The translations under genes were made by a program, and so were the position numbers. Positions 46,481 through 59,576 of a stretch of 64,000 nucleotides of DNA are shown piece after piece. Within the stretch, counting starts at the first letter, position 1; each line of letters begins with the position of its first letter. Origin of the DNA: Dipteris shenzhenensis (lineage: Eukaryota > Polypodiophyta > Polypodiopsida > Gleicheniales); assembly GCA_047967505.1 (NCBI GenBank), contig CM106538.1. The stretch is one strand, 5' to 3'. Below the pieces are notes generated by a model. That model made no database searches. It was not told the origin of the DNA and saw only the letters and a program-made list of their open reading frames with translations.

Positions 46481-47300
46481 TTGAGAGCTTTTGGCAAGGT
46501 TTTGGCTTCATGTGGTGTTGAGTCTGGAATGTACTTTTATTGGAATTTTATTGTCCCTGTCATTTTTGGGGGGAGGCCTCCCATGGTGTTGTAGAAAAGC
46601 AGCATTGTTCCTAGGAGGTTCGAAACCGGAGAAACAGAGCACAGTGCAAAACAGAGTTTTGGAGGTCCAGCCATTGTGAGGAAACAGAGTTTAGGTTTTT
46701 AAGGTTAATAATGTCTATATAAAATATACATACATATACATATAAATAAACGGAGTTCCAGCCACGCTTCACATCATTGAGATTCGTAAATCAGAAATTA
46801 CGAGTAGACAGGTAGTAGTTTCAAGTCATAAAAAAGACTTAACCTCAATATAAAACATGATCCATGATCCACACATATCTATGACAAAACCCTAGAAAGA
46901 GCCTAGAAATAAGTATTATGATGTAGTCTAAGTAAATATAGTATTCAATACAAAAGACATCATGAAAAAATCCTAGGGGTAAGTGCTCAAGCCTGAAAAA
47001 AGTTAAAACAAAGTATGATTCATCATCTATATTTTTGAAGCATAAACCTAAGTATGTTAGTGGGTGGACTGGACCTTACTTCATGGCCAAATGTCTTCCC
47101 AGTGGGGTGTGTATTTGGCCACTTTGAACGGTATGGTGCACTCAGCCCTAGAGCGAAGAAATATCAGCTTGCGTACCTCCAAAGCAGGAGGATCATCTAG
47201 ATGGGTGATGGCCCTTGTTGTTGGGAGAGGTGGTTTCTATTGTTCCTCCTTTGAGGCCTCTCAATGGCTTGTGTGATGCCTCTACTTATACAAAGTAGAC
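46481..47300. other. Intergenic, nothing recognised
   Basis: Mixed-composition DNA with short open frames (46491-46679, 47064-47276) lacking recognisable features. Confidence 0.4.
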
Positions 47301-47439
47301 ACCAACGGCTTCTAACCCCTCGTGGCTTGGTCACCCGCCTCTTGCTACAAATTGGTCACTTGCCTTGCACAGTCTGACAACACTTGTGCCTCGTGTTTTT
47401 TCCCACCGACAACCCCTCGGTGCACCTATACCTCCCCTT

Positions 47440-48200
47440 TCCACCTTTTCGCCCGTACTTACAAAATGAACTCTCTGATCATTGGGTTTCTTACTTTTTC
47501 ACTAATTCCCCTCCCCCCTTCATTTATTGCCCTCACGCTCTCCCCCCTACCTCTCTTCTCAATTTATATATCCCCCCCCCCCCCCCTCCCTCGCTCCCTC
47601 TCTCTATTTACTTATCTTTCTGTTCTTTTCCCTCCCCCCTTTTCTATTTATCTTTTTAGCATGGGTTTTTTCTTTTGCTTTATTTCCTTTCCCTCCTTAC
47701 CCTTATTTTTCTTCAATTTCCCCCTTCATTTTCTCTATAATCCTAACTTATCTATCTATTTATTTATGTTCCTAATCTATCTATCTCCCTTAACCCCCCC
47801 ACCCACTATTTCTTTAGGCTTTAAACTCTCTCCAATTTCTTTCCGCCTTCAAAATTTCACCTCTTACATATTGAATCTCGCACCCCCCTCGGCCATTTAC
47901 TATCCTTCCCCTCTTGGTTTTTTCTTTCCCCTGCTTGGTTTTCCCCTCCCCCTTCTCTCTATTATATAATTCTCCCTTTGCCTTTTTCCCTTCCCCTTAT
48001 TTATTTATTTAATTACCTCTAATAAACTCCCTTTTCTGATTCCCCGGTATCCTTCCTTCAAAAATTCCGTTTACAATTTCCTTCAAGTAATTTTTCCCAC
48101 CTTCCATACTCTCAACACTTTGATCAAATTTTTAGTACATTTCCCCTTTCCCTCCGTTTTTACCTCAAGTTAATTTACCCTAGCATATTCATCTCAGTTT
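47440..48200 (+). repeat. Long C/T-rich tract with C homopolymer
   Basis: Nearly all pyrimidine for several hundred bases, including about 17 consecutive C at 47570-47587. The 215-codon frame at 47322-47969 arises from this composition (proline/serine/leucine/phenylalanine only) and is not a gene. The opposite strand has G runs suited to quadruplex formation. Confidence 0.8.
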
Positions 48201-48479
48201 ACTCACCCCACTCCACAAGTTATAAACCCACCTTTTTACATATTTAACACCATAACGAGTTGTTTAAGTATATGTGTTTAAGCTACTTTTTTATTGTGAC
48301 CCCGATAACAAGCGAGGGGTGTTATTGCTACACCTTCAATGGTCCCAAAGGATGAGCATCCTAGAGTTGTCCATGGATGATCTTGATGAGTGGTTTTTGG
48401 AGCACTTACCTCTAGAGACTATGAGATGATGCATATGTACTAGGCTGTTGATGGCACAAACTGTGAGGAGCATAGCCGA

Positions 48480-49046
48480 GCCAAATGGAGAAACTGAGAT
48501 GGGGGGAGGCAAGACGCGCGCGAGACGGCGAGGAGCTTTAGGGAAGAGAGTAGTGCAGCAAAGTACGGCAGTGAGAGGGCATAGGAGGCGAGGCTACCTT
48601 AGGTGGGGGAAGAGGCCGTAGAGCAAAGCACGGCAGTGAGAGGGCGTAGGAGGCGTAAGAGAAAATAATGGTGAGGGTTTTGGAGGTGCGGGTTGCGAGG
48701 TTGCCTTGGGTGGGGGAAGAGGCCGTAGAGGTGCAGGGGAGTGGAATAGGGTAGGCAGCAGATAGCAGGGTGTGATGAAGGGGCGTACGGATGATTGTGA
48801 AGGAGAGTAGGAGGTTTAAATAGTGTGGGTAGTCAGGGGAGAGGGGAGAAGTCAGTTATGTAGCATCGTGGTAGTGGGAAGGTCTGGAGATAGAGTAGAA
48901 GTCAGGGGGGGTTAGGGTTGGTTGGGGGGTTTTAGGTTTGAGGAGGGTAGGTTAGGTGAGGCTTGCGAGGGTAAAGTTAGGGAAGGTAGTCTTAAAATGC
49001 TGAAAACATTAACCTCTAGGAATTTAGGAGAAAGAGAGAAGTGAGA
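48480..49046 (+). repeat. GA/G-rich region with short direct repeats
   Basis: AAAG-x-ACGGCAGTGAGAGGGC occurs near 48558 and near 48621, each followed by GTAGGAGGCG-like sequence. GGTGGGGGAAGAGGCCGTAGAG also occurs twice (near 48602 and 48710). Strong strand asymmetry in purines. Confidence 0.65.
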
Positions 49047-49075
49047 AGGGTAGAGAAAGAGTAACAGAACAATTC

Positions 49076-49122
<47 letters not shown>

Positions 49123-49290
49123 AATAGTTTAAACGGGTATTCGAAGGATTATAAAGGGAAGAAAAGTAATTAGTATGGTCAAAAGGAAAAAGGGATAGTA
49201 AGTGTGTGTGTGTGTTGCATCTAAAATCTCATAAGAAATCCATTAGGCTTCTTCATTAATTAGGGTAGAGAAAGAGTAACAGAACAATTC

Positions 49291-49345
<55 letters not shown>

Positions 49346-49494
49346 GGAGGGGGGGAATAGTTTAAACGGGTATTCGAAGGATTATAAAGGGAAGAAAAGT
49401 AATTAGTATGGTCAAAAGGAAAAAGGGATAGTAAGTGTGTGTGTGTGTTGCATCTAAAATCTCATAAGAAATCCATTAGGCTTCTTCATTAATT
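49047..49494 (+). repeat. Tandem duplication of about 215-233 bp with GA microsatellite and G run
   Basis: Unit 1 is 49047-49261 and unit 2 is 49262-49494. Both run from AGGGTAGAGAAAGAGTAAC through (GA)n, a G run, TTTAAACGGGTATTCGAAGG and (GT)n to GGCTTCTTCATTAAT. The units are otherwise almost identical; they differ mainly in the GA and G-run lengths. The second G run is interrupted by one A. Confidence 0.9.
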
Positions 49495-50389
49495 GCTCAA
49501 TAAGTCTTATAGTAAAAACCCTAAAACAATGCCTCTTCCCCTCTACATAACCCCCAAAGAAACGCTACTAGATATCCTAATGTCAGCAATTAAATGACTT
49601 ACTCCTTTGTTAAACAAGGTGAGAATCAACAACCAAGTAATCTTGGCCCAATCCACCCCTAAATTTTTGCTTGTCAACACCACATTTGTGGGATCGGAAG
49701 ACATCAAGAATCCAAATATAACTCCTTTCCCTATCAAGAAAATGGCTCGCAAGTCCACCATAACTCTAGTATTTGGTGGTGGTGGCGGCTTGGATAAACA
49801 GAAGACTAGCCAAGATTAGGGTTGGAGATTGTTATCTATACAAAGAGGTAGTTGATGAAAATAAATTGAATTAAAAAATGAAGAAGACACTCAATGAATC
49901 TTTACCATAGGATGCACATGGTTCATGAGGAGGATGAGTCATTAGAGAAAGAGAAATTGCAAGATGACTAAAGGCACAAGTTTAACGTAGACCATAAACC
50001 ATGGAAGCATGTTTTTGTGCATCAACAAGCTCCTAGAGGAGGACAGCAGTATGGGCACAAAATATCTCTAAAAGAACGTGAAATACTAAACTTCATGAGA
50101 GATCTCATCACACAACAATACAAAAGGGATGTGAGATCACACAACAATACAAAAGGGATATAGGTGCTTTGGGAACACTCTAAAGGTAGTAAAATAGGTG
50201 TTCACTCTGGTTATCAGGAAATTTTGTGCTATCCACATAAGGAGAGTCACTTTCATCAAGTGAGACAAACCACATGCCTCCGATCAGACCCTTTTCTTAA
50301 AAAGTACATTTTTTTCCATCCTTATTTCACTTTAAGCCTATTTTGATGTAAAAACTTCCATGGAACTCAAGAAGCTATTCATGGAATCT
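49495..50389. other. Intergenic, nothing recognised
   Basis: A 72-codon minus frame (49543-49761) and its plus counterpart have no recognised family. A 21-bp direct repeat (ATCACACAACAATACAAAAG) occurs at about 50107 and 50133. Confidence 0.4.
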
Positions 50390-50599
50390 CCATTTATTTT
50401 TTTATTTTTTTATTTTTTATTTTTTTTGGGCAAAGAAATATTTGATTATATTATAATCATATGATTTGTACAATGAAGTCCCAAGTGAACAAAATGTTCT
50501 CCTCTAAAGAGGAAGATCTAGCATGTATACAAAAAAGCCACTGCTTAGAGGAGAGAAACAAAAAATCTAGTATGCACAGAGAAGAGGAACAAAAGCTCA

Positions 50600-52005
50600 G
50601 ATTCATTGATCTAATAAGTAGTGCTTTGATAGTAGGCTCTGCTCCATTTGTTGACAGGAAAGGTTTCTTGCATCCCTCATCCTAAGACTAGGATTTCTCC
50701 TTGTCAGAGTAGAAAAACCAACAAAATCCATTGCTGTTGACCTGGTAACAGAGGAACAAGGTGACTCTTTAAACTGTGGGTTCTTCTTTAACTGGGAATA
50801 GAGATGGTAGGAGCTCTGCTTGTAGGTCATCGCTGGAGTTTGTACACCTCCTTGCATCCCTGATGTGGTCTTCAAGTTTTGCCTGCAGTTTTGTGAAACC
50901 TGGTCATTATAGTTATGGAACTCTTGGTCCAACAAGAATTTGGCCTGGACCACATCAAGTAGTGTTCAGTTAGTAGGAAAATATATTTCATACCAATTAA
51001 AAAATATCTGATCAACATGCATGACCTTTTCATTGAATTGATAAGCATTTCAGAAAATCCAAATAAACTGTCATGCATGTGCCCTGATGTATACCCATGT
51101 GGCATAAGAAAGTTTGAGTGCATCTCCCAATAGAATAGACCTTGAGTTGATTGGTTCCCCTATCCTTAACTGAATCTCTTTCCAAACCTTTCTTGCTCTA
51201 GGACAAGCTATAAACAAATGGAAAATGTCCTCCTTGATACCAAAACCACATTTGCATGTACCATCTCCCTTACCAATCCTGAGGCTTTTGCAATTATTCT
51301 AGACAGCCTTGTGCAAAATTAGCCATAACAAAGTGGACATTTTCTCTGGGATTCTTCTATACCAGATTAGTGCAAATTTGTTACCCCATTTCCTTTTAGC
51401 ATTAGCACTATTCCATCTGGCATTGAGTTTGATCACAACCTCTTCAATGCCTTTAGAAGGAGTGGGGATAGGTAAGCGGGATGAACTGCCTACCCAGCCA
51501 AACTCTCTATTGAACTTTAGGACCCTGCCCCCATTCCAGGTGGTCTCCCTCCCACAACTGTACTCTGCTCATAATCAACTCTTGGTCTGCATTACTAAGT
51601 CTGAATTCCCTTCTTATCTCAAGCCATGTCTTCCACTTGAAGTTGGTTTTGTCCCACATATCTCCCCAACATGTTAACCCCTTCTTTGAAAGATGCCATG
51701 CTTTTAGGAAGTCCTCATCATTTAACTGTTGTTTAGTGAAGAACATAGACACGCAAATTGAATCTAGAGTCATGAAGTCCAGAGAGGATAATGTGACTCT
51801 TGATCTGCTCAAAGGCCCACCACAAAACTGGCTCCCCTTGGTTGTGCAGGGTTTCGGGTTGCCTATGGTTGAGAGTAAGATCTGACATACTTGAAATTTC
51901 TGAGAAGGAGGTTAGCCTAGTCACTTTCAGGAGAGAAGTGATGGCTTTTATTATCCATGTGGTTGCTAATTTGTAGGCTGCCAACTGTATATTAATAACT
52001 CCCAA
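50600..52005 (-). pseudogene. LINE E post-RT and zinc-binding region
   Basis: Minus-strand fragments: WKTWLEIRREFRLSN and WEGDHLEWGQ (51812-51507), then in other frames a GDGTCKCGFG-like run near 51245-51275 and HLFIACPRARKVW-like residues near 51190-51225, typical of the reverse-transcriptase-associated zinc-binding domain. The tail 50953-50603 is open for 116 codons without a named domain. Confidence 0.65.
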
Positions 52006-52231
52006 CCCTCCTTCCTTTCTGGGCCTGGTACAGAAAGCCCATTTGACCTTGGCTATTCTTCTTCTTGTGTCACAACCCCCCCATAGGAAGGATCTGTAGA
52101 TTCTTATAAACTTTTATAATCCTATTTTGGAATGACACCAGCAGCAAAGATAGAAGATAGCTATGGGTATATGCAATGGTTTAGCATGCCCCTCCTCCCT
52201 ACTAAATTTGCCTATAACCCTCTGAGCCTAT

Positions 52232-53764
52232 CTATTTTTTTCTTAACCTTTCTAGAAACCATTCCCATCTTGCTTTTTTCATCTTAACTTTGAAACCCAT
52301 AGGGATACTCAATAGTCTGAAAATTTGCCCATGAGGAATTCTTTTGCAGCCCAACTGGTCCAGAAGGTTTTGGGAGTTACCAGTAATCAGGGCATACCCA
52401 GTTTTTGAGTGGTTTATTTTAGATCTAGATGCCATACAAAAGATTTCCATACATTCCATAGCTCTTTGTATATCTACATTTGTGTTTCTTATGGTGAGAG
52501 TGGTGTCGTCTACAAATTGCTGGTTCAGTAGATGCTTTCTTGAAGGGAGCTCAATACCATTAAATTCACCCTTTGACACTTGATCTTTTATCAACCATCC
52601 CAAGGCATCAGTAGCTATGGCAAATAAGAGAGGAGCCAAAGGGCATCCTTGTCTTATGGATCTTTTTAGCATGAAGCTCTGAGACATCTCTCCATCCATA
52701 CACACCTTTACTGAGGCATTGGAGACCAGTAGGGCAACAAAGGAAGTGAACTTGGTTCCAAGCCCCAACCTGTTAAGGGATTGCAACAGAAAATCCCAAT
52801 TCAACCTGTCATATGCCTTGTCAAAGTCTATTTTTATTAAACAAATCTCTTGATTGCTTTCTTCAGCATGTGTGCAGCCTTCCTATGTGTTGATAATTGC
52901 CTCCAAGAGATGTCTATTTTTTATGAATCCTTTCTGTTCCTGCAGAATCTAGTTGTACATTTTACACGCAGAATCTAGTTGTACATTTTACACCTCAATC
53001 TCAAAGCAATGGCTTTGGCATAAATCTTATAAGAACAATTTAACATAGTGAAGGGTCTCTAGTTTTTAAGGACTGATATGTCTCCCTCTTTTGGGATGAC
53101 CTTTACCACACCTCCATTTAGGTGGTTTGGTAGAAAGCCCTAATCAACACTCTCTCTCCAAACTGCCAATAAAGAAGGTCCCACTGTGTCCCAGAAAAAC
53201 TTGTAGAACTCCATAGGAAGCCCATCCTCTCTAGGTGTTTTGCCATCAGCCATTGAAAAGGCTGCCTCTTTAAGTTCCTGTAGAGAGAGAGTTAGAAACT
53301 TTGATTTGTTTGACTGTTTGACACCTGTCTCTAGCGTCCAGAACTTTATCATCTACTGTGTCCACTATACTTAACAAGTTCTTGAAATGACTAACAATGA
53401 TGTCCACATTTTCTTCTTCTGTTCTGGCCACCTCTCCATCTTCCTTCTGCAGTAGAGGAATTTCCTCTTGGTGTCTTTTTTTCCTGATCCTCATGAAATT
53501 TTCCTTGGTTTGTCTGTCTACCTTTCCTGCCCACGATTCCTTGAAATAAATCTTGGCATTATGAATCTTAATATGCTCTTGTATCCTGATTTCCTTTCTT
53601 TTATCCAATAGTTGTTGCTGGGCATTAATATCATTCATCCTTGCTCTTTGTTCTAGTATTTCAATATCCATCTTTAGCTTGTCCATTCTCCTTGCTCTGA
53701 TAGCAGCCCTATTTTTTATTGCTTCCTTCGAGATTTTGCCTAGATGCAAAAGTGTGCATTCCAA
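52232..53764 (-). pseudogene. LINE E reverse transcriptase
   Basis: The minus-strand frame 53764-53270 is a charged helical linker (RAAIRARRMDKLKMDIEILE). 53352-53140 contains DGKTPREDGLPMEFYKFFWD, the GPDG-x-P-x-EFYK motif. 52804-52232 contains RSIRQGCPLAPLLFAIATDA and the catalytic QFVDDTTL (F-x-DD), followed by KINHSKTGYALI. The stretch 52850-53130 between the frames is a frame-shifted part of the same RT. Confidence 0.88.
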
Positions 53765-53769
53765 TTAAT

Positions 53770-56700
53770 ATTCAAGGGGTCTAGCTACGAGATTCTCTTA
53801 ACAGCATGTTAAAAATGCTTGAGATTTTTACCCCTCAAAAAAGCTGAAGGGAAAGAGGTTGATTGTAGGAGTGCTACTTGCTCAACTAATTGTAGGCAAC
53901 GAGGTTGATTGCATGAATTCTACTTTCTGAAGGAGGTTGATTATAGGAGTCCTAATTGAAGTAAAATTTATGACTATGATCATAAACTTGGAGAATGGAC
54001 TTCACAGTGCAACGATAAACCTTTTTATGTGAAAAACGATCTCAAACATGTTAAGACTACTTTGTATATGACATAACGGAACCAATGGAAAAAGTATATG
54101 TGATATTAGGATCGACTATAATGTATGCGAACTAGTAATGTATTTCTTAGCTTAATTGAATATTTTGTTTGAAAGGTTCCGTTGCATGATGCATGGATGC
54201 AATCACACTCTTGTTTGAATGTTATAACATATGCAAGTGCACTATGTTTAATCAAACGCTTTTCCAAGTCTTATAAATGAGTGAATTACAATTCTTTCAA
54301 TGGTGCAAATTATTGAATTGCAAATACATTTGTATATAATATAGTCCAAAAGGAAATATATTTATAGCACGTGCTCAAGCTTATTTTGCTTAACATTCCC
54401 ATGTCATATGCTAGTGGCCACCTAGTTATAGATCTAAAAACCCCAAACCATACACGTTCATATCTCATAGAATAATGATAATCTAGACATTTCAATAAAC
54501 AAGTTCATCGCCTCTGTTTAGAGCTGTGCCTAAGCAAACCAATCTACAAACACAGAGACCAACACTTGGCTTTAGTGAACACTATATGACTACATTGTCA
54601 ACACTGAAGAAACGAACATTAATAGTGCCATGCCCAGCCCACTCATTGTAGACCTATCCCATCTATCACAAAGCTTAAAGTAATCATGATGTCTAATAGT
54701 TTACAAAATCTAGATAGGGCCACAAGCACCATGATGAGGGAGTAAATGGTGCCAAGATTGAGATCATGAGACAAGTATGAAAGGAGCCAATCCCAAACAC
54801 TAAAGCATACAAAGAAAGGCGTATACTAGTTCCAATAGTAGCCATTGTACTATCTATAAAAGCATATGGAACTATAGGGGAACATTTGTACTAGTGGCAA
54901 TAGAGAACATGTGCAAGATAGGAGGTATCTAACGCTACTTGAGTTGTAGCCATAGGCTATAGTATGGGAGTGAGTAGAGGGGTAGCATGATGAGGGAAAA
55001 GGAGAAAAGACATGAGTTCCACAACGTAAAGTTTGTTGCTCTTAAAGGGATCCCATCACACACATTATACATAAATACATTGATTTGTTGGTTATCATGT
55101 GGCACATTATCCACATTGAACTCATATTAAAACCAACCTACCTTATGACTTGTATCCTAGATATAACCCATACAACCCTACATAGTATAGTGCCCACATA
55201 ATCACTAATACATTTTGTATTAGTCATAGTTCTATGCACTCATCAATTGAAAAAACAAACAATCCATAGTCATTAAAATATTATGGTGGTCTTACAAATT
55301 AATACTAGTAATTTGCTTTCAACCTTTTACAATAAGCCCGTCATTATCAAGAGAAACTCCACACTCACATCCTAGCCATATCTTTTATCTTTAAGTAAGA
55401 TGCAAATTAAGCAAAAACAATAACCCCTCATCACTCACAAAAGCAACCCTATGTGTGATGTGTGTCAAAGCATGCTAGCTTTTGTGTGTGTGTGTGTGTG
55501 TGTGTTTCAACCTACTACCCTATTTTTCATCTCTTTCCAACATCCTTAATCCATTCAGAATCGTATAACTTTAATGTCTTTGAATCATTCATCTCAGTAT
55601 TTCATTAACAACCTTCAGTTTTTCTATTTCTCTTTGTAGGAAACACACCCTCAAATCCCAAGTCCTATTGTTCCCAATTTTACTATATCAGAGAATATTA
55701 CATATCATTAGATTGGCATTGCTGCAAGTAAAGGTTCCATAATATTAGCAACTGAATATAATTTCAGAAGGGGGGTTCAAGATGGTCCAATTCCCCCATT
55801 ATCAATCCTTCTTTATTACAAAAACCTACACTATCAAATCTAATGAAAGGTGTTGAGGTAAAACTTTATGTCTTCCCCAAGGACTTGTAAAATCATAGCA
55901 ATAGTTATACATGGCTGAGTTGACTTAAAATTCCATGTTCATAATTGACTCATACAAAGGACAATCTACTCCCAAAATTCTCAGTCTTAGTCAAAAGTTG
56001 CATCCAAAATATCTACTATTATCATAAGATGAATATATGCATCCATCTATTCCACCGGTAGTATAAAGTGTGCCAATGTCATCTTCAACAAAGGTCATCT
56101 ACAAATCTGGTTGAGAAGTGTGCCAACTCACCTGCATCCATCCACACAAAGGACAAGTTAGAATGAGGACCTTTAAATGTGGGACCGTAGGCTTCCATGC
56201 TGGCACACAGTTGCTATCCATGTCACCCAACTTGATTTGCATTAATTCACGTTATGGCACTTCAATTCCCAAAAATATTCAGTAAATGGCACTAAAAATA
56301 TGCAGTAAATGGCAATAAAATTTATTGGCAATAAAGATTATAAACAAGAATGATTCCTATGTATTCATTTTAATATCCACCTATATGTGAACGGGGTTAT
56401 AATCCTTATCTTCCCAAGCTTTCTTTTTCATTTTGTTAATCAGGGAGAGGACAGCTATACGTCCAACTTGTATTTTAGTTTGATAATGCAACATTCAAAA
56501 AACTATCTTCAGTATAAAAGGTCCATATCACCTTATTAGATCTACCTCTATCTGCTTATTTCATTAATGCAAAACATTAGATCTCATAACGAACAAACGT
56601 CTTCATAAAGCTATTAGTTAAGCCACTTCTCCTTTATTCAAGTAATAGACATCTCAACAAATGTTCAAAAACAAAATCATAGAACTATTCCTACCATATA

Positions 56701-57966
56701 AACTTATTGCGACATTGAGAGAAGGCATATAGCTAATGCCACCTTATGCAAATGTATATAGTTCATAAAGTAGCATTAGTATAAGGTATATAACCCAAAA
56801 TTTAGTATTACTACAATATCCATCAATCAATATTTCTTAAAACTAGTAAAATGCCAAAACCTATGAAAGAGGTTATATTAAATCAATCCTATATGCTCAA
56901 TACAATCCATACTACACACAAGGCTTATATTCTGTGCAGTATATAGAATCGAACTATAAATCCATACACAAGGTAATCCATGCTGACCATATTTCAATGT
57001 TGCTCTGAATCTCTGAGAACAGAGAGCCATAAGTTAGTATTTGAGGTAGAAAAGGATAGTTCAACGTAACCATACTCAAACATATGGAGATATTTCATTA
57101 AAAAGATATTTCAGAGCACATTCATCATTTTTGGGGTGCCCCATGTTCAGTCCAGGCTCGTGGTGCCTAACTCGTACTATTACATGATGTGCCAAGTGTT
57201 GGATCAAGCATAGGATGCAGCCCATGTAGGTCTACTAGCAGCCATTTGTGCAACATTACTGCTACTGCAGGCTCTAGTAATACTCATCAAGGGAGTTATC
57301 GTGATTGAGGTATAGTGCTAAGACAACTAAGCTAGGGGTGGAACGCATATCGTAATGCCTAGAGTATCGTCGACACAGTAGCTACGTCTCCATGGCCTAT
57401 CAAAATATGCACCTCTAATGTTGAATCATCACCACACCATGTATTCTGCCCTTCACCATATAGCCGTCCTTTGAGTAGAGCTTAATATCATTCCCCCTCA
57501 GATATACACGTGTGAGATTCATCATATCTTAGAACCCAGGCAACACGGCTAATTCTCCTACTATCATTGGAAGCGATGCTACTGTTAATGACCACACCCA
57601 GTTTGCGCATTCCTGGCTACCCGCATTTGTAAGACAACCTCTTCAATGATGGAAAGACAATGTCACAGAGAGGATTCATGTAAGGAGGCAGCTTATCATT
57701 GCAAAGTAACTGTGTAAGAAGACTTTAAAAATCTCTAGACATACAATCCACAGTCATGGGAGAAAGAAGCTTGCAAGCTGCGCAGTGGGGTTGCTCTTGA
57801 GTTGGCCCTTGTAGCGACTATGCTCTCCGCTATATTTGCTAGTTCTCAGCAAGTCTCCCTGAAGTATCTTCGATTGCATCTCCATACGACTGGCCATAAG
57901 TGTATAAACTTTCTCTAGGGACATCGAGTCTCCGTCGTAATACATTCACTATCAATACGTAATGCC
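53770..57966. other. AT-rich intergenic DNA, no gene recognised
   Basis: No open frame over about 65 codons and no recognisable motif. A (GT)n microsatellite lies at about 55482-55505. The minus frame at 57754-57945 (MSLEKVYTLMASRMEMQS) and the sequence after element B at 63879 appear to belong to the same unidentified unit, into which B inserted at CTAGG. Confidence 0.5.
55482..55505 (+). repeat. (GT)n microsatellite
   Basis: About 12 uninterrupted GT units in AT-rich DNA. Confidence 0.9.
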
Positions 57967-57970
57967 TAGG

Positions 57971-58149
57971 TGTGGGGTTAAAGGTCACTGTGCCTTAACC
58001 CCAGTTATGTACAATACTCAAACACATATATAAATGAATGAAAAAGAAGATTAGGGTGGTTCTGCACCCACCAAACTTGTGTGGCTCTCTGTCTCTCTCT
58101 CTCGCTCTCTCTCCCTCTTCCGTTCTTGCTTCCGTTGAGAGCACTCTCA
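57971..58149 (+). repeat. Element B 5' LTR (179 bp)
   Basis: Starts TGTGGGGTTAAAGG and ends GAGAGCACTCTCA. TATATAAA lies at 58027-58034 and a (CT)n stretch near 58087-58120. Confidence 0.96.
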
Positions 58150-58151
58150 AC

Positions 58152-58163
58152 TGGTATCAGAGC
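58152..58163 (+). other. Element B primer binding site
   Basis: TGGTATCAGAGC two bases after the LTR. Initiator tRNA-Met type. Confidence 0.92.
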
Positions 58164-59576
58164 CCGGGTGATCTAGCTGAGCGTGCGTGAATGCTTGAAG
58201 CTCAGCAGCTCTGTGGGAGGAAGGAGAAGCTTTGTGGGAAGCTTTGTGGGTGACTTTACTTGCATCCGAGTGTGCAAAGACCTTGGAGGAACCTTTGGAA
58301 AAGTCACTTTGGCTTTGCGAAGTGGTTTTGAGAGCCTGTTAAGAGCTTTCAAAGAAAAAGTCGTTTTTTGAGCTTTTCCCTGTTCCGTTCGATGACAGAG
58401 ACTCCGTATTGACTTGTAGAGGCAACTATTGCTTGCTTTTGGTGTCCACATTACTTCAGGAGCTTGGAAACACCTTTATTCTTGAATCTGAGATCATTTC
58501 AGTGGATTTCTGACTCACTGTGTCAATTCCTGCGTTTTTTGCCCGGGTGTTGGAACTCAAGTTTGGAGCAACCATTTGCAGATCTGTCAGTTCCGGTGGA
58601 CTCAGGAGGTCCTAAAACTTCTATGTTGCTCATCATTCGTACTCCGGTGGAGTTTACAGATAGCTCTGTTTCCAAAAACGTTTTTCAGTCCGTGTGTTGG
58701 ACCCAGTGATTGAGGCCACGGTTTCCAAAACCGTCTGTCCCATTGCGTTCCGGACGCCCAAAAACCCCTACCTATCAGTTCTTGCGTGATTCGGTGGAGG
58801 ATTTTCAGAGTTATAAATCTCTGTGCATTCGATTTCGTCTCTTTGTTATGCATTTTTCATACTAAGGTTTTGAAACCTTAGATTTATGCCACATGGCAGT
58901 GGATAAGTATTGACTCCCATTTCTCACTCATCGGTTGGGATTTTGGAGTTCTGGCAGAAGAGAGATATTTGCAGATTTTCTTGCTGAGTCCAATTATGCG
59001 ATGGCGCCCATGTTTTGAAGCATCTCAGGTCCTATTTTCAGTAGCGCTCATTACCGTGGGACTATGATTTCTTGAGCATACCTTATGCAGATCACTCTGG
59101 TTGCAGTTTGAGCAGTGTGCGCTCATTCGTGGTGTGCATTGGGTTGCAGTGGATGATTTATAGGCCATTTGGATGCATTGCGGTCCTTGTTGGATGCGCT
59201 GATAGGCCCAAATTGCCTTGTGGGATGCTATTTTTTATGGACGCTTTGCACATGGATGCTATTTTAAGCTGAGGGACAGCTTTGACACATTGCAGGTGAT
59301 GCACTGATAGTGCTATGCTCTCTTGGATGAGACATTATTGATGCATATGCCAGTGGACAGTGTTTATGCTTGAGTCATTTGGCACTTATTGGCATTTTCT
59401 TTTGGGCCAGATTTGCTCATATGGATGCATAGTATATGCACATGAGTCAGATGCTTTGAGTTTTGAGCTTTGGTGATATTTCAGTCTATTGTGGCATACA
59501 CATTTGGGTGCACCTAGCATTTGGTGTGATTCTCTCTTGCAGGCACTAGCATTTGGGATTTTGTTTCATTTGCATC
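58164..59576 (+). other. Element B leader
   Basis: About 1.4 kb between PBS and gag. No conserved open frame; short frames here have equivalents in element A (13081-14492) but are not conserved as coding. Confidence 0.6.

Larger units (their letters stand above)
50390..53764 (-). mobile_element. 5'-truncated LINE (element E)
   Basis: Minus-strand LINE ending at an A-rich tail (plus-strand T-rich stretch at about 50390-50428). The 5' end, near 53764, lies inside the linker between endonuclease and RT, so the endonuclease is missing; such 5' truncation is typical of LINE insertion. Domains are the linker (53764-53270), RT (53352-52230), and a post-RT and zinc-binding region (52000-50600). Frames are broken in several places. 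It is a separate insertion from the LINE at 5822/21857. No target-site duplication was found by eye. Confidence 0.8.

Noticed and set aside
47322-47969. 215-codon open frame
   Set aside because: Arises from a nearly pure C/T tract, with only a handful of amino acids and no domain. Composition explains the lack of stops.
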